Source: Formosa algae
Lineage (GTDB): Bacteria > Bacteroidota > Bacteroidia > Flavobacteriales > Flavobacteriaceae
DNA length: 64,000 nt
NCBI RefSeq assembly: GCF_001439665.1
Contig: NZ_LMAK01000078.1
Span: 124,001 to 188,000, forward strand
Reading direction: 5' to 3'
Part shown: in pieces, positions 20,388 through 30,319 of the stretch
How the letters are laid out: each line of letters starts with the position of its first letter
How positions within the stretch are numbered: the stretch's first letter is position 1
The notes under the pieces: generated by a model
The model's input: only the letters and a program-made list of their open reading frames with translations
Databases searched by the model: none
Told to the model about the DNA's origin: nothing
Made by a program: the position numbers and the translations under genes

Positions 20388-21017
20388 CTATTTACTTAAA
20401 TTCGTTTCAATTCCTTCTAAAGAACTCTCTAAAAGGACTACTTTATTTGCGTTTAAAATCTTGTAAGTGCTTAATTCTGAGTTTAATAGAACCTCAGAGC
20501 TCTTTAAATTTCGTGATGACAAATATACATTATTATTTGAAGCACCCAACACAAATAGTGATTTTTTATCTTGTAAGTCTAAAGCTTTCAATACACTAGT
20601 GAAATTTTTAGTCTTAACTGATTCAAAATTTAAATCTTCTATTACAACAATTGATTGCTCAGAAGCTTTAATTGTTAGGGCTGATTTACGTGCTAAGCGC
20701 TTAAGGTTTTTGTTAAGTTTGAAACTGTAGTTTCTAGGTCTTGGTCCGAACATACGTCCTCCTCCTTTAAAAACTCCAGACTTAATACTACCTGCTCTAG
20801 CAGTACCAGTTCCTTTTTGCTTTTTAATCTTACGTGTAGATCCAGAAATCTCAGCACGCTCTTTAGCTTTGTGAGTTCCTTGTCTTTGGTTTGCTAAGTA
20901 TTGTTTAACATCCAAATACACAGCATGATTGTTAGGCTCTATAGCAAAAACTGAATCAGAAAGGTCTACCTTTCTTCCAGTTTCTTTTCCATTAATATCT
21001 AAAACTGCTACTTTCAT
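20388..21017 (-). CDS. rplD: 50S ribosomal protein L4
   Basis: L4 lines the exit tunnel and in E. coli also represses the S10 operon at the RNA level. The 209-residue protein has the tunnel loop [29 protein letters not shown] (about 70-98). The C-terminal domain includes [21 protein letters not shown]. Its start codon overlaps the rplC stop codon by one base, which suggests translational coupling. Confidence 0.97.
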   Translation of the reverse strand: MKVAVLDINGKETGRKVDLSDSVFAIEPNNHAVYLDVKQYLANQRQGTHKAKERAEISGSTRKIKKQKGTGTARAGSIKSGVFKGGGRMFGPRPRNYSFKLNKNLKRLARKSALTIKASEQSIVVIEDLNFESVKTKNFTSVLKALDLQDKKSLFVLGASNNNVYLSSRNLKSSEVLLNSELSTYKILNANKVVLLESSLEGIETNLSK

Positions 21018-21634
21018 TACTTCTCAATGATTACATAAGCGTTTTTATGACCAGGAACACATCCTTTAACCACAAGTAGATTCTTTTCAGCAACTACTTT
21101 TAAAACTCTTAAATTTTCAACTTTTACTCTATCAGTACCCATTCTACCGGCCATCTTCATTCCTTTAAATACTCTTGCAGGATAAGAAGCAGCTCCAATA
21201 GAACCTGGTGCTCTTAAACGGTTGTGTTGACCGTGAGTTGCTTGACCTACACCACCAAAACCGTGACGTTTAACAACTCCTTGAAAACCTTTACCTTTAG
21301 AAACTCCAGCGATATCTACGAATTCACCTTCTATAAAGTGCTCTACAGTGATTGCATCACCTAATTTGTACTCCGCATCAAAACCTTTAAATTCAACGAT
21401 TTTGCGTTTTACAGAAGTTCCTGCTTTTTTAGCGTGACCTAAGTCAGCTTTAGTAGCACTTTTTTCTGTCGCGTCATCGAAACCAAGTTGAAGGGCTTTA
21501 TAACCATCAACTTCTTCAGTTCTGACTTGGGTAACGATACATGGTCCAGCTTCAATTACTGTACATGGAATATTTTTTCCATTTTCATCGAAGATGCTGG
21601 TCATACCGATTTTTTTTCCAATTAACCCAGACAT
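21017..21634 (-). CDS. rplC: 50S ribosomal protein L3
   Basis: L3 is an early assembly protein close to the peptidyl transferase centre. The 205-residue protein starts [20 protein letters not shown] and has the signature [32 protein letters not shown] (about 115-146). The loop [15 protein letters not shown] (about 162) is also normal. A 161-nt structured spacer separates it from rpsJ. Confidence 0.97.
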   Translation of the reverse strand: MSGLIGKKIGMTSIFDENGKNIPCTVIEAGPCIVTQVRTEEVDGYKALQLGFDDATEKSATKADLGHAKKAGTSVKRKIVEFKGFDAEYKLGDAITVEHFIEGEFVDIAGVSKGKGFQGVVKRHGFGGVGQATHGQHNRLRAPGSIGAASYPARVFKGMKMAGRMGTDRVKVENLRVLKVVAEKNLLVVKGCVPGHKNAYVIIEK

Positions 21635-21639
21635 AATTA

Positions 21640-21795
21640 TTAATTTATTTATTAGTATTATTTATAAAAAGATTCAGGGTCGAAACACGTTCAACCCTGA
21701 ATGTATTTTTACCGTTTTTCCCTCGCTCGCAGCTTAGGACATGTTTATATAAAACTTTCGTTTCTGTAAAACTTACTTGAGTAAGTATTCTCTAC
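21640..21795 (-). promoter_or_regulatory. Structured spacer between rpsJ and rplC, possible leader or attenuator
   Basis: This is the longest gap upstream of rpsK in the cluster. Read on the minus strand, just after the rpsJ stop codon comes ACTTACT-CA-AGTAAGT (21786-21771). Then follows a locally GC-richer stretch (GCTGCGAGCGAGGG), and then a 9-bp stem ATTCAGGGT/ACCCTGAAT (21702-21694 and 21680-21672) with a 13-nt loop. That stem is followed by CTTTTTATAAAT, which looks like a terminator. No TAnnTTTG promoter box was found. It could be an attenuator, a processing site or an autoregulatory target. Confidence 0.5.
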
Positions 21796-22101
21796 TTAAA
21801 CTTTAATTTCTACTTCTACTCCACTTGGTAATTCAAGTTTCATTAAAGCATCAATAGTTTTAGAAGAAGAGCTATAGATATCAAGTAATCTCTTGTAAGA
21901 GCTTAATTGAAATTGCTCTCTCGACTTCTTATTAACGTGAGGAGAACGTAATACAGTGAAAATTTTCTTGTGAGTAGGTAATGGAATTGGTCCTGTTACT
22001 ACTGCACCTGTACTTTTTACAGTTTTTACAATCTTATCAGCAGACTTATCTACTAAGTTATGATCGTATGATTTTAATTTAATTCTGATTTTTTGACTCA
22101 T
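21796..22101 (-). CDS. rpsJ: 30S ribosomal protein S10
   Basis: S10 is a 30S head protein and, as NusE, a partner of NusB in antitermination. The 101-residue protein starts [20 protein letters not shown] and has the signature [29 protein letters not shown] (about 37-66). It directly follows fusA by 10 nt. A tuf gene, which sits in this place in many bacteria, is absent. Confidence 0.97.
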   Translation of the reverse strand: MSQKIRIKLKSYDHNLVDKSADKIVKTVKSTGAVVTGPIPLPTHKKIFTVLRSPHVNKKSREQFQLSSYKRLLDIYSSSSKTIDALMKLELPSGVEVEIKV

Positions 22102-22111
22102 ATTCTTAGTT

Positions 22112-24238
22112 TTAAGCGTCTGTACCTTTAGCTGCCTTAATCACTTCTTCAGAAACATTTGAAGGAGTTTCAGCATAATGTGAAAATTCCATAGTTGATG
22201 TAGCACGACCTGAAGATAATGTTCTTAATGTTGTTACATATCCAAACATCTCAGATAATGGCACGGTAGCTTTTACAGTTTTTGCACCTGCTCTGTCTCC
22301 CATACTGCTCATTTGTCCCCTTCTTCTATTTAAATCTCCTACGATATCACCCATGTTTTCTTCAGGAGTAATAACTTCAATTTTCATAATAGGCTCCATG
22401 ATAACTGCTTTTGCAGCTTTAGCACAATTTTTGAATCCTAACTTTGCAGCTAGTTCAAAAGATAATGCATCAGAATCCACATCATGATAAGATCCATCTT
22501 TCAATGTCACTTTCATTGCATCAACTTCAAAACCTGCTAGAGGTCCATTAATCATTGCAGCTTTAAATCCTTTTTCAATTGAAGGGATAAATTCTTTAGG
22601 AACGTTACCACCTTTAATAATAGATTCAAATTGAAGACCAATAACACCTTCATCAGCTGGTTCAACAGTAAACGCAATATCTGCGAATTTACCACGACCA
22701 CCAGATTGCTTTTTATAGACTTCTCTATGATCTGCAGCTTGTGTAATAGCTTCTTTGTACTCAACTTGAGGTTGACCTTGATTTACTTCAACCTTAAACT
22801 CACGTTTTAAACGGTCTACAATAATATCTAAGTGTAACTCACCCATTCCAGAAATAATAGTCTGTCCTGAAGCTTCGTCTGTACGTGCTGTAAATGTAGG
22901 ATCTTCTTCAGCTAATTTCGCTAAAGCCATACCCATTTTATCTACATCTGCTTTTGTTTTAGGTTCAACCGCAATACCAATTACTGGGTCTGGAAAATCC
23001 ATAGATTCTAAAACTATCGGGAATTTTTCGTCTGAAAGTGTATCCCCTGTTTTGATACTCTTGAATCCAACTGCAGCTCCAATATCTCCTGCTTCGATAT
23101 AATCGATAGCATTTTGCTTGTTAGCATGCATTTGGTAGATACGTGAAATACGTTCTCTTTTACCAGAACGGTTGTTTAACACATAAGATCCTGCATCTAA
23201 ACGACCAGAGTATGCACGGAAAAATGCTAAACGTCCTACGAAAGGATCTGTTGCTATTTTAAATGCTAAAGCAGCGAAAGGCTCCTTTACATCTGGTTTA
23301 CGTTTTTCTTCAACGTCTGTATCTGGATTCGTTCCGACTACACTTTCTCTATCCATTGGAGAAGGTAAGTAACGACATACAGCATCTAATAAGAATTGTA
23401 CACCTTTATTTTTAAAAGCAGATCCACAAATCATAGGAATGATTGCCATATCCATTACAGCAGCTCTAAGTGCAGCATGCACTTCTTCTTCTGTAATAGA
23501 ATCTTCGTCTTCCATAAACTTCTCAAGTAAGTTTTCATCGTAAGATGCAACTTCCTCAATTAATAAAGCTCTGTATTTACGAGACTCTTCTTTTAATTCT
23601 TCTGGAATATCAATAACATCAAAAGTTGCCCCTTGTGTTTCATCATGCCAGATGATTGCTCTGTTTTTAACTAAATCTACAACACCTTTAAAGTTTTCTT
23701 CGTCACCAATGTTTAAAACTATAGGCACAGCATTTGAACCTAACATTTCTTTTACTTGATCACAAACTGCTAAAAAGTTAGATCCTTGACGGTCCATCTT
23801 ATTAACGAAACCTATTCTAGGCACTTTATAATTATCCGCTAATCTCCAGTTAGTTTCAGATTGTGGCTCAACACCATCAACTGCACTAAATAAAAACACT
23901 AAACCATCTAATACACGTAATGAACGGTTTACTTCAACCGTAAAATCTACGTGACCAGGTGTGTCAATAATATTAAAATGGTATCCTTGAGAATCAGCTG
24001 TTGGCTGACCATCTAATCTTGGAAATACCCACTCACAAGTTGTAGCAGCAGATGTGATAGTAATACCACGTTCTTGCTCTTGCTCCATCCAGTCCATAGT
24101 TGCAGCACCATCATGCACTTCACCTATTTTATGAGAAACTCCAGTATAATAAAGAATACGCTCTGTTGTTGTTGTTTTACCAGCATCAATATGAGCAGCA
24201 ATTCCTATGTTTCTAGTTAATTTTAAATCTCTTGCCAT
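22112..24238 (-). CDS. fusA: Elongation factor G
   Basis: EF-G is the GTPase that drives tRNA-mRNA translocation and, with RRF, ribosome recycling. The 708-residue protein has the P-loop [15 protein letters not shown] (about 15-29), switch [23 protein letters not shown] (about 92), NKMD (about 146) and the EF-G signature [16 protein letters not shown]. Domains II-V follow, with [18 protein letters not shown] (about 470) and [23 protein letters not shown] near the end. It is of canonical type and in its usual place between rpsG and rpsJ. Confidence 0.98.
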   Translation of the reverse strand: MARDLKLTRNIGIAAHIDAGKTTTTERILYYTGVSHKIGEVHDGAATMDWMEQEQERGITITSAATTCEWVFPRLDGQPTADSQGYHFNIIDTPGHVDFTVEVNRSLRVLDGLVFLFSAVDGVEPQSETNWRLADNYKVPRIGFVNKMDRQGSNFLAVCDQVKEMLGSNAVPIVLNIGDEENFKGVVDLVKNRAIIWHDETQGATFDVIDIPEELKEESRKYRALLIEEVASYDENLLEKFMEDEDSITEEEVHAALRAAVMDMAIIPMICGSAFKNKGVQFLLDAVCRYLPSPMDRESVVGTNPDTDVEEKRKPDVKEPFAALAFKIATDPFVGRLAFFRAYSGRLDAGSYVLNNRSGKRERISRIYQMHANKQNAIDYIEAGDIGAAVGFKSIKTGDTLSDEKFPIVLESMDFPDPVIGIAVEPKTKADVDKMGMALAKLAEEDPTFTARTDEASGQTIISGMGELHLDIIVDRLKREFKVEVNQGQPQVEYKEAITQAADHREVYKKQSGGRGKFADIAFTVEPADEGVIGLQFESIIKGGNVPKEFIPSIEKGFKAAMINGPLAGFEVDAMKVTLKDGSYHDVDSDALSFELAAKLGFKNCAKAAKAVIMEPIMKIEVITPEENMGDIVGDLNRRRGQMSSMGDRAGAKTVKATVPLSEMFGYVTTLRTLSSGRATSTMEFSHYAETPSNVSEEVIKAAKGTDA

Positions 24239-24243
24239 TTTAT

Positions 24244-24720
24244 TTAGAATCTAAAGTGTGAGAATGCTTTGTTAGCTTCTGCCATTTTATGAGTATCAAC
24301 TCTTTTCTTAACAGCCGCACCTTCTTCTTTAGCTGCTGCTAAAATTTCTGATGCTAAACGTTGTGCCATAGATTTTTCGTTTCTTTTACGAGAGAAGCTA
24401 ATTAACCACTTCATTGCTGTTGAAACTTTTCTGTCTGGACGAATTTGCATTGGAATCTGGAATGTTGCACCACCTACTCTACGACTACGTACTTCTACGT
24501 GAGGCATAACGTTAGATAAAGCATCTTTCCACAACTCTAAAGCTGTTTTTTCTTCGTCTGTTTTTTTTGAGTCTACGATGTCAATTGCGTCGTAGAATAC
24601 CTTAAAAGCTACCGATTTCTTACCATCCCACATCATCATGTTAACGAATCTAGTTACTAACTGATCGTTAAAACGCGGATCTGGTAAAAGCGGTCTCTTT
24701 TTTGCTGCTCTTTTTCTCAT
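24244..24720 (-). CDS. rpsG: 30S ribosomal protein S7
   Basis: S7 nucleates assembly of the 30S head and contacts E-site tRNA. The 158-residue protein starts [27 protein letters not shown]. It has [37 protein letters not shown] (about 92-128) and ends [14 protein letters not shown]. It lies between rpsL (23 nt) and fusA (5 nt). Confidence 0.97.
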   Translation of the reverse strand: MRKRAAKKRPLLPDPRFNDQLVTRFVNMMMWDGKKSVAFKVFYDAIDIVDSKKTDEEKTALELWKDALSNVMPHVEVRSRRVGGATFQIPMQIRPDRKVSTAMKWLISFSRKRNEKSMAQRLASEILAAAKEEGAAVKKRVDTHKMAEANKAFSHFRF

Positions 24721-24743
24721 GTCTTTTCTTTAAAAGATTTTAA

Positions 24744-25118
24744 TTACTTCTTAGGGCGTTTTGCACCGTACTTAGATCTACGTTGTGTTCTACCTGCAAC
24801 ACCTGCTGTGTCTAAGGCACCACGAACGATGTGATATCTAACTCCTGGCAAATCTTTTACCCTTCCACCTCTAACCAATACTATCGAGTGCTCCTGTAAA
24901 TTGTGACCTTCACCAGGGATGTATGCATTTACTTCATTACCGTTAGTTAATCTAACCCTTGCTACTTTACGCATTGCAGAGTTAGGTTTCTTAGGTGTAG
25001 TAGTGTAAACACGCGTACAAACCCCTCGTCTTTGAGGACACGAATCTAAAGCAGCCGATTTACTCTTCTTGGTTATTTTGGCTCTTCCTTTTCGTACTAA
25101 TTGTGAAATTGTTGGCAT
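24744..25118 (-). CDS. rpsL: 30S ribosomal protein S12
   Basis: S12 controls decoding accuracy. The 124-residue protein starts [20 protein letters not shown] and has [21 protein letters not shown] (about 39-59) and [14 protein letters not shown] (about 84-97). Lysines that are commonly altered in streptomycin-resistant mutants are present in their wild-type form at both sites. It is the first gene of the supercluster and has a strong promoter 40-75 nt upstream. Confidence 0.97.
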   Translation of the reverse strand: MPTISQLVRKGRAKITKKSKSAALDSCPQRRGVCTRVYTTTPKKPNSAMRKVARVRLTNGNEVNAYIPGEGHNLQEHSIVLVRGGRVKDLPGVRYHIVRGALDTAGVAGRTQRRSKYGAKRPKK

Positions 25119-25161
25119 ATTTTCTATAAAATTTATAAAATATCCTCTTCTTAGAGGGCTG

Positions 25162-25192
25162 CAAATGTAAGGATTTATTTTTATTTTTCAAA
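25162..25192 (-). promoter_or_regulatory. Promoter of the ribosomal protein supercluster
   Basis: On the minus strand TTTG (25192-25189) lies 19 nt upstream of TACATTTG (25169-25162). Both boxes match the Bacteroidota consensus completely. Transcription would start near 25157, giving rpsL a leader of about 39 nt. Confidence 0.8.
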
Positions 25193-25294
25193 CCCTAAAC
25201 AATTAATTTTCAATTGAATTTAACTTTTATTCTAAGTTATATATTATTCCTTTACTTTTTCCGTTAGTTTTACATCTTTAAAGCCTACCAAATA

Positions 25295-26983
25295 GTGCAA
25301 AATAAAATTTTAATATTCTTCATCTTTTTAGTTGCAACATCTAACGTGCTGTGCCAGAATTTAATATTAAATATTCATGGAGAAACAGATAAAGAAACAA
25401 CAGTTTTAGACTCTGTTGGCTATTTAAAAAATCATAAAAACTACAAATCCTTAGCTAATACAATAGATACACTAGCGGTACAATTAAATAAATTAGGATA
25501 TATAGAACACCTGTTTGAAGCGCCAGAAAAAAGTAACGATTCTACTGTTAATGCATTTGTTACCTTAAATAAAAAATACGAATACTTATATATAAGGTAT
25601 AATCCACATGCTATACCCTCTGAACTATTAAATTCACTTGACATAACTACAGACAATAGTAACTTACAAATTAAATTTATTAATGTAGAATACACACTTG
25701 GGTTACTAAACGCTAAACTTACAGAAAATGGTCTCCCTTTTTCAACATTACAACTTGAGCATATTAAAATTGAAAACGATAGTGTAAAGGCTGAATTAAT
25801 AACTTCTCAAAAAGACACACCTAGACACTTAGATAAGATTGTAATTAAAGGGTACGAGAAATTTCCCAAAAAGTTTATTAAGTATTATGCTAAACTTAAA
25901 CGAGGTAATCTTTTTAATATGGATCAGATTATTGAAAAGACCAATACTATAAATACATTAACGTTTGCCAACTTAATTAGAGATCCAGAAGTACTTTTCA
26001 CAAAAGACTCTACAACACTATATATATATGTAGAAAAACAAAAAAGCAATAATTTTGATGGTTACATAGGTTTTGCGACAAATGAAGATACCAATAAATT
26101 AGAATTTAGCGGATACATAGATATGTTATTCCGGAATAACTTGAATTACGGTGAAACTTTAAAGCTATTATATAGAAGTGACGAAAACGAACAAAAAACA
26201 TTTAATATTAATATAGACGCTCCTTATATATTTAACTCACCTATAGGAGCCGATTTAGAATTAAACATTTTTAAGAAAGATTCAACTTTTTCTACCGTAG
26301 ACCAATCTTTAAAATTGTATTACCAAATTAATACCAAACACAAAGCTTATTTAGGTATTTCATCAACACAATCTAACAATTTGCTAGACGAGTCTTATTC
26401 TACTTCAATAGACGATTATGAATCTACGTTCTATACAACACAATACAAATACTTAAACACCAATCAAGACAACTCCCTGTTACCTACAAAATCTTATGCA
26501 GATATAGAATTAGGATTTGGTTCGCGCACATATGAGGATACCAAAGAAAATCAAATTCTTGTGCAGTCGGAATTATATCATAGTTTTTACCTAAACCACA
26601 ACAATAGCATTTTTACAAGAGTTACGTCTGGTTATTTGCAATCTGAAAATTATTTAGAAAATGAGCTTTTGTATTTTGGAGGTATCAATTCCATACGTGG
26701 TTTTGAAGAAAATAGTTTAACCGCAAATATGTATGGTGTTCTAAATTTAGAATACCGATATCAGCTCAATTCTACCATTTACATCAACACAATTACAGAT
26801 TTTTCCTACTTAGAGAATAATGTGACTGAACAAAAAGAAAAAATAATTGCCATTGGTGTCGGTTTTACACTCTTAACAAAAGCAGGCATATTAAAATTAC
26901 AATATGCTAATGGAAAAACTGAAAGTCAGCCTTTTAATATCGATAATGCAAAAATACACATCAGTATAACAGCTCAATTTTAG
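25295..26983 (+). CDS. Omp85-superfamily outer-membrane protein (POTRA plus BamA/ShlB-like barrel)
   Basis: This 562-residue protein has a signal peptide (MQNKILIFFIFLVATSNVLC). Residues about 25-175 form a soluble region. A POTRA-like segment (LDKIVIKGYEKFPKKFIKYYAKLKRGNLF, about 179-207, continuing to about 248) leads into a barrel of alternating strands from about residue 250 to the end. The barrel holds GGINSIRGFEEN, the form of the Omp85 VRGF/Y loop motif, and the C-terminal residue is phenylalanine. It is shorter than BamA or TamA and appears to have few POTRA domains, so it may be a TpsB/ShlB-like or accessory Omp85 protein with unknown client. The start codon is GTG. No partner gene for two-partner secretion is next to it. 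Confidence 0.8.
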   Translation: MQNKILIFFIFLVATSNVLCQNLILNIHGETDKETTVLDSVGYLKNHKNYKSLANTIDTLAVQLNKLGYIEHLFEAPEKSNDSTVNAFVTLNKKYEYLYIRYNPHAIPSELLNSLDITTDNSNLQIKFINVEYTLGLLNAKLTENGLPFSTLQLEHIKIENDSVKAELITSQKDTPRHLDKIVIKGYEKFPKKFIKYYAKLKRGNLFNMDQIIEKTNTINTLTFANLIRDPEVLFTKDSTTLYIYVEKQKSNNFDGYIGFATNEDTNKLEFSGYIDMLFRNNLNYGETLKLLYRSDENEQKTFNINIDAPYIFNSPIGADLELNIFKKDSTFSTVDQSLKLYYQINTKHKAYLGISSTQSNNLLDESYSTSIDDYESTFYTTQYKYLNTNQDNSLLPTKSYADIELGFGSRTYEDTKENQILVQSELYHSFYLNHNNSIFTRVTSGYLQSENYLENELLYFGGINSIRGFEENSLTANMYGVLNLEYRYQLNSTIYINTITDFSYLENNVTEQKEKIIAIGVGFTLLTKAGILKLQYANGKTESQPFNIDNAKIHISITAQF

Positions 26984-26984
26984 C

Positions 26985-27005
26985 CTCTAAATTTAGAGTT
27001 TTAGA
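26985..27005 (+). terminator. Weak terminator after the Omp85 gene
   Basis: CTCTAAATTTAGAG (26985-26998) is a perfect palindrome that can form a 5-bp stem with a 4-nt loop. It is followed by TTTTAG, directly after the stop codon. The stem is short and AT-rich, so termination may be partial. Confidence 0.4.
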
Positions 27006-27048
27006 ATTTTCAAAGACATTTAACAACTTTTAATTTAAGGATTATTTA

Positions 27049-27095
27049 TTGTTTAATTAACTATTAATTAAGAGTTTTGCCGCCGACTAATTCAA
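27049..27095 (+). promoter_or_regulatory. Conserved susC upstream block, copy 1
   Basis: TTG (27049-27051) and GAGTTTTG (27072-27079) are spaced by 20 nt, close to a Bacteroidota promoter. Between them lies TTAATTAACTATTAATTA, as in copies 2 and 3. CTAATTCAA (27087-27095) ends 11 nt before the start codon. The same order of elements precedes all five susC genes. Confidence 0.6.
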
Positions 27096-27106
27096 AATTA
27101 CTAAAA

Positions 27107-30100
27107 ATGAGATCAAAGTTTAGTGGAATTCTAACGCTATTCCTAGCGTTTGTTGTGCAGTTTACTTTTGCACAAGAAAAACTAATTTCGGGGACTGTTT
27201 CCGATGAAAACGGTATACCTCTCCCTGGGGTTAACATTGTTATTAAGGGCACCTCTCAAGGTACTCAGACAGATTTTGACGGAAATTATACAATTTCTTC
27301 AGAGACAGGTAGCACATTATCTTTTTCTTTTATGGGCTACAAAACAACAGAAAAATTGGTTGGAGCTTCTTCCACAATTAATGTGACTTTATTAGAAGAT
27401 TTGGCTGAACTGGATGAAGTTCTTATTGTAGGATATGGTACATCTACATTACGTTCTTTTACAGGTACAGCAACACAAATTGACAGTGAAGCATTAGGGC
27501 GTAAAGCTGTATCTAACGTTTCTCAAGCTTTAGCTGGAGAAGCTGCAGGTGTACGTGTAATTAACACTAGCGGACAACCTGGTGAAGATGCAACAGTGCG
27601 TATTAGAGGTTTTGGTTCTCTTAACGGAAACAGAGATCCGTTATACGTGTTGGACGGTATCCCTTTTACAGGTTCTGTGAACTCAATTAACCCTAACGAC
27701 ATTGAGTCGACTACTATCCTTAAAGATGCCGCTGCAACAGCTATCTACGGTTCTAGAGGAGCAAATGGTGTTATTGTAATTAACACTAAAAAAGGATCTA
27801 AAAACAATTCTGAAATTGAAATAGATTTAAAAACAGGTCAGAACTTTAGTGCTTTACCTCGTTACTCAACTATCTCTTCTCCAGAAGAATATATTGAAAC
27901 AAGCTACGAAGCTCTTAAAAACAGAGGTAGCCTTTTAGGTTACGATGGTACAGCATATGCTAACAGCCTATTATTTAGTAGTACTGGTATTGCTACAGAA
28001 TACAATATGTGGAATGTAGATAGTGGTGCAGATTTAATCGATCCTACTACTGGAAAAGTAATGGATGGTGTGACACGTAAATACGATCCAGAAAACTGGG
28101 AAGATTACGCGTTCCAAGAATCTAACAGAACAGAAGCTAACGTTAAAATTAGTGGTGGTTCAGACAAAACAAGATACTTTACTTCTTTTGGATATTTAAA
28201 CGATGTTGGATATTCTATTAACTCAGACTTCGAGCGTTACTCTGTAAGAGCAAACATAGATCACCAAGCAAAAGATTGGTTATCTGGTAATCTTAATATT
28301 GGTTACACGAATTCTGAAACTAATAATGGTGGACAGTCTGAAGATTCAGGTTCTGTATTCTGGTTTGTAGACAATATTCCATCTATCTATCCTCTATTCT
28401 TAAGAGATGATGACGGAAACAAAATTGACGACCCATATTACGGTGGTTATGTATACGATTACGGTGAAACTCGTGGATTTGGTGGTTTAACAAATGCCAT
28501 TAGTGATGCACACAACTCTATCTCTAACGATGTTGTTCACGAATTAAATGGTAATGCAAGTATTGATATTGCGTTTAACGATGATTTCAAATTAATTAAC
28601 AAATTTGGATGGAACTACAAAAACAGTAATTTCAATAGCCAAGACGGACCATACTACGGACCAAGCGCGTCTCAAAACGGATCTATCTACAAAGAAAGAA
28701 CAGATATTTTTTCTTACAACTTATTAAATATGTTAACCTATAAGAAAAAATTTAACGGCCATGCTTTTGATGCACTTGTTGCACACGAAGCTAACGACTG
28801 GGAAAGAGAATACTTATTTGGTTCTAAATCTTATTTAACAGATCCTAACAGTACAGACTTTAACGATGCTGTTGTACAATCTAACATGTCTTCTTATACT
28901 GAAAGCTATTCTTTAGAAAGTTTCTTTGGACAAGTAAATTACAACTATAACGATACATATTTTGTATCTGGAACATTAAGACGTGATGGTTCTTCAAGAT
29001 TTGAAGACGGAAACAGATGGGGAACATTTGGATCTGTTGGTGCTTCATGGGTTATGTCTAACGAAGACTTTATGTCTAACCAAAACATTTTTAGTTTCTT
29101 AAAACTAAAAGCAAGTTACGGTAAAGTTGGAGATCAAGGTGGTGTAGATTACTACTCTGGAAACGATTTATATACTGTTGGTAATTTAGATGACCAACCT
29201 ACGTTAATTTTCGATACTAAAGGAAACCCAGATTTAGAATGGGAAGTTTCAGATCAGTTCCAAGCTGGTGTAGAATTTTCTTTAGGAAAATATTTAGATG
29301 CTAGTGTAGATTACTACATTAAAGATACAGACAATTTAATCTTTGACAGACGTGTAGGAGCATCTATAGGTTATGCTTTAGTACAAGTAAACGATGGGGC
29401 TCTAAGAGAATCTGGATTAGAATTTGATCTTACAGCTCACCTTGTAAAAAACAAAGATTTTTATCTTGATTTAGGCGTTAACGGAGAAATAACTTCAAAC
29501 GAATTAACACGTATGCCTATCGATCCTGCTACAGGAGAAGAAAAATTATTAGACATTAGTGGTCGATATGGTAGAGCAGAAGGACATTCTATTTACGATT
29601 TTTATGTACGTGAATGGGCTGGTGTAAATTCTGAAACTGGAGAAGCACAATGGAACCAATACTTCTATGATGGAAACGGTAACGGTGTTGTAGACACCGA
29701 TGAAGGTATTTCATCTTTAACAGAATACGAAGCACTTTATCCAGACAGAGAAGTATCTAAAACAACTACAACAACGTATTCAGATGCAACTCAAAAATTC
29801 GTAAATAAATCTATCCTTCCAGATGTAAGAGGTGCTTTCAATATCGCTACAGGCTACAAAGGATTCCAACTTAACGTACAATTCTTATACTCTATTGGTG
29901 GTTACGCATACGATTCTGTTTACGCAGGATTAATGAGCAACACTCAAGTTGGTGGTAACAACTGGCATACAGATATTAGAAACAGATGGCAACAAGCTGG
30001 AGATATTACAGATATCCCAAGATTATCAAGTAATTTAGATCAGAATGTAAATGCTACATCTACAAGATTTATTACTAAAGCAGACTACTTAAGCTTAAAC

Positions 30101-30307
30101 AACATCCGTTTAGCTTACTCTATTCCAGAAACATTTGTTAAGAAAATGGGTATGTCTAACTTCACACTATCATTAACTGGAGACAATTTAGCACTTTGGA
30201 GTGAAAGAGACGGATTTAATCCTTCTGCATCAGAAACTGGAGTATCAGACACATATAGCTACTCTCCTTTAACAACAGTTACTCTTGGTCTTAATGTAAG
30301 ATTCTAA
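27107..30307 (+). CDS. SusC/RagA-type TonB-dependent transporter, pair 1
   Basis: This is an outer-membrane TonB-dependent transporter that forms a lidded complex with the SusD-type lipoprotein encoded just downstream. I start it at 27107 (MRSKFSGILTLFLAFVVQ), not 27077, because this gives a standard signal peptide cleaved before QEK and fits the four paralogues. The order is signal peptide (1-22), a CarboxypepD_reg-like domain (ISGTVSDENGIPLPGVNIVIKG, to about 98), a TonB-box-like DEVLIVGYGT (about 105), a plug with RIRGFGSLNGNRDPLYVLDGIP and LKDAAATAIYGSRGANGVI, and a barrel ending LGLNVRF. There is no STN domain, so ECF-sigma signalling is not expected. The substrate is unknown. Confidence 0.93.
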   Translation: MRSKFSGILTLFLAFVVQFTFAQEKLISGTVSDENGIPLPGVNIVIKGTSQGTQTDFDGNYTISSETGSTLSFSFMGYKTTEKLVGASSTINVTLLEDLAELDEVLIVGYGTSTLRSFTGTATQIDSEALGRKAVSNVSQALAGEAAGVRVINTSGQPGEDATVRIRGFGSLNGNRDPLYVLDGIPFTGSVNSINPNDIESTTILKDAAATAIYGSRGANGVIVINTKKGSKNNSEIEIDLKTGQNFSALPRYSTISSPEEYIETSYEALKNRGSLLGYDGTAYANSLLFSSTGIATEYNMWNVDSGADLIDPTTGKVMDGVTRKYDPENWEDYAFQESNRTEANVKISGGSDKTRYFTSFGYLNDVGYSINSDFERYSVRANIDHQAKDWLSGNLNIGYTNSETNNGGQSEDSGSVFWFVDNIPSIYPLFLRDDDGNKIDDPYYGGYVYDYGETRGFGGLTNAISDAHNSISNDVVHELNGNASIDIAFNDDFKLINKFGWNYKNSNFNSQDGPYYGPSASQNGSIYKERTDIFSYNLLNMLTYKKKFNGHAFDALVAHEANDWEREYLFGSKSYLTDPNSTDFNDAVVQSNMSSYTESYSLESFFGQVNYNYNDTYFVSGTLRRDGSSRFEDGNRWGTFGSVGASWVMSNEDFMSNQNIFSFLKLKASYGKVGDQGGVDYYSGNDLYTVGNLDDQPTLIFDTKGNPDLEWEVSDQFQAGVEFSLGKYLDASVDYYIKDTDNLIFDRRVGASIGYALVQVNDGALRESGLEFDLTAHLVKNKDFYLDLGVNGEITSNELTRMPIDPATGEEKLLDISGRYGRAEGHSIYDFYVREWAGVNSETGEAQWNQYFYDGNGNGVVDTDEGISSLTEYEALYPDREVSKTTTTTYSDATQKFVNKSILPDVRGAFNIATGYKGFQLNVQFLYSIGGYAYDSVYAGLMSNTQVGGNNWHTDIRNRWQQAGDITDIPRLSSNLDQNVNATSTRFITKADYLSLNNIRLAYSIPETFVKKMGMSNFTLSLTGDNLALWSERDGFNPSASETGVSDTYSYSPLTTVTLGLNVRF

Positions 30308-30319
30308 AAAATAATAAAC

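Noticed and set aside
27077-27106. Upstream ATG adding ten residues (MPPTNSKLLK) to the pair 1 SusC
   Set aside because: The added residues would precede a complete signal peptide and overlap the conserved CTAATTCAA leader. The four paralogues start at the downstream ATG.
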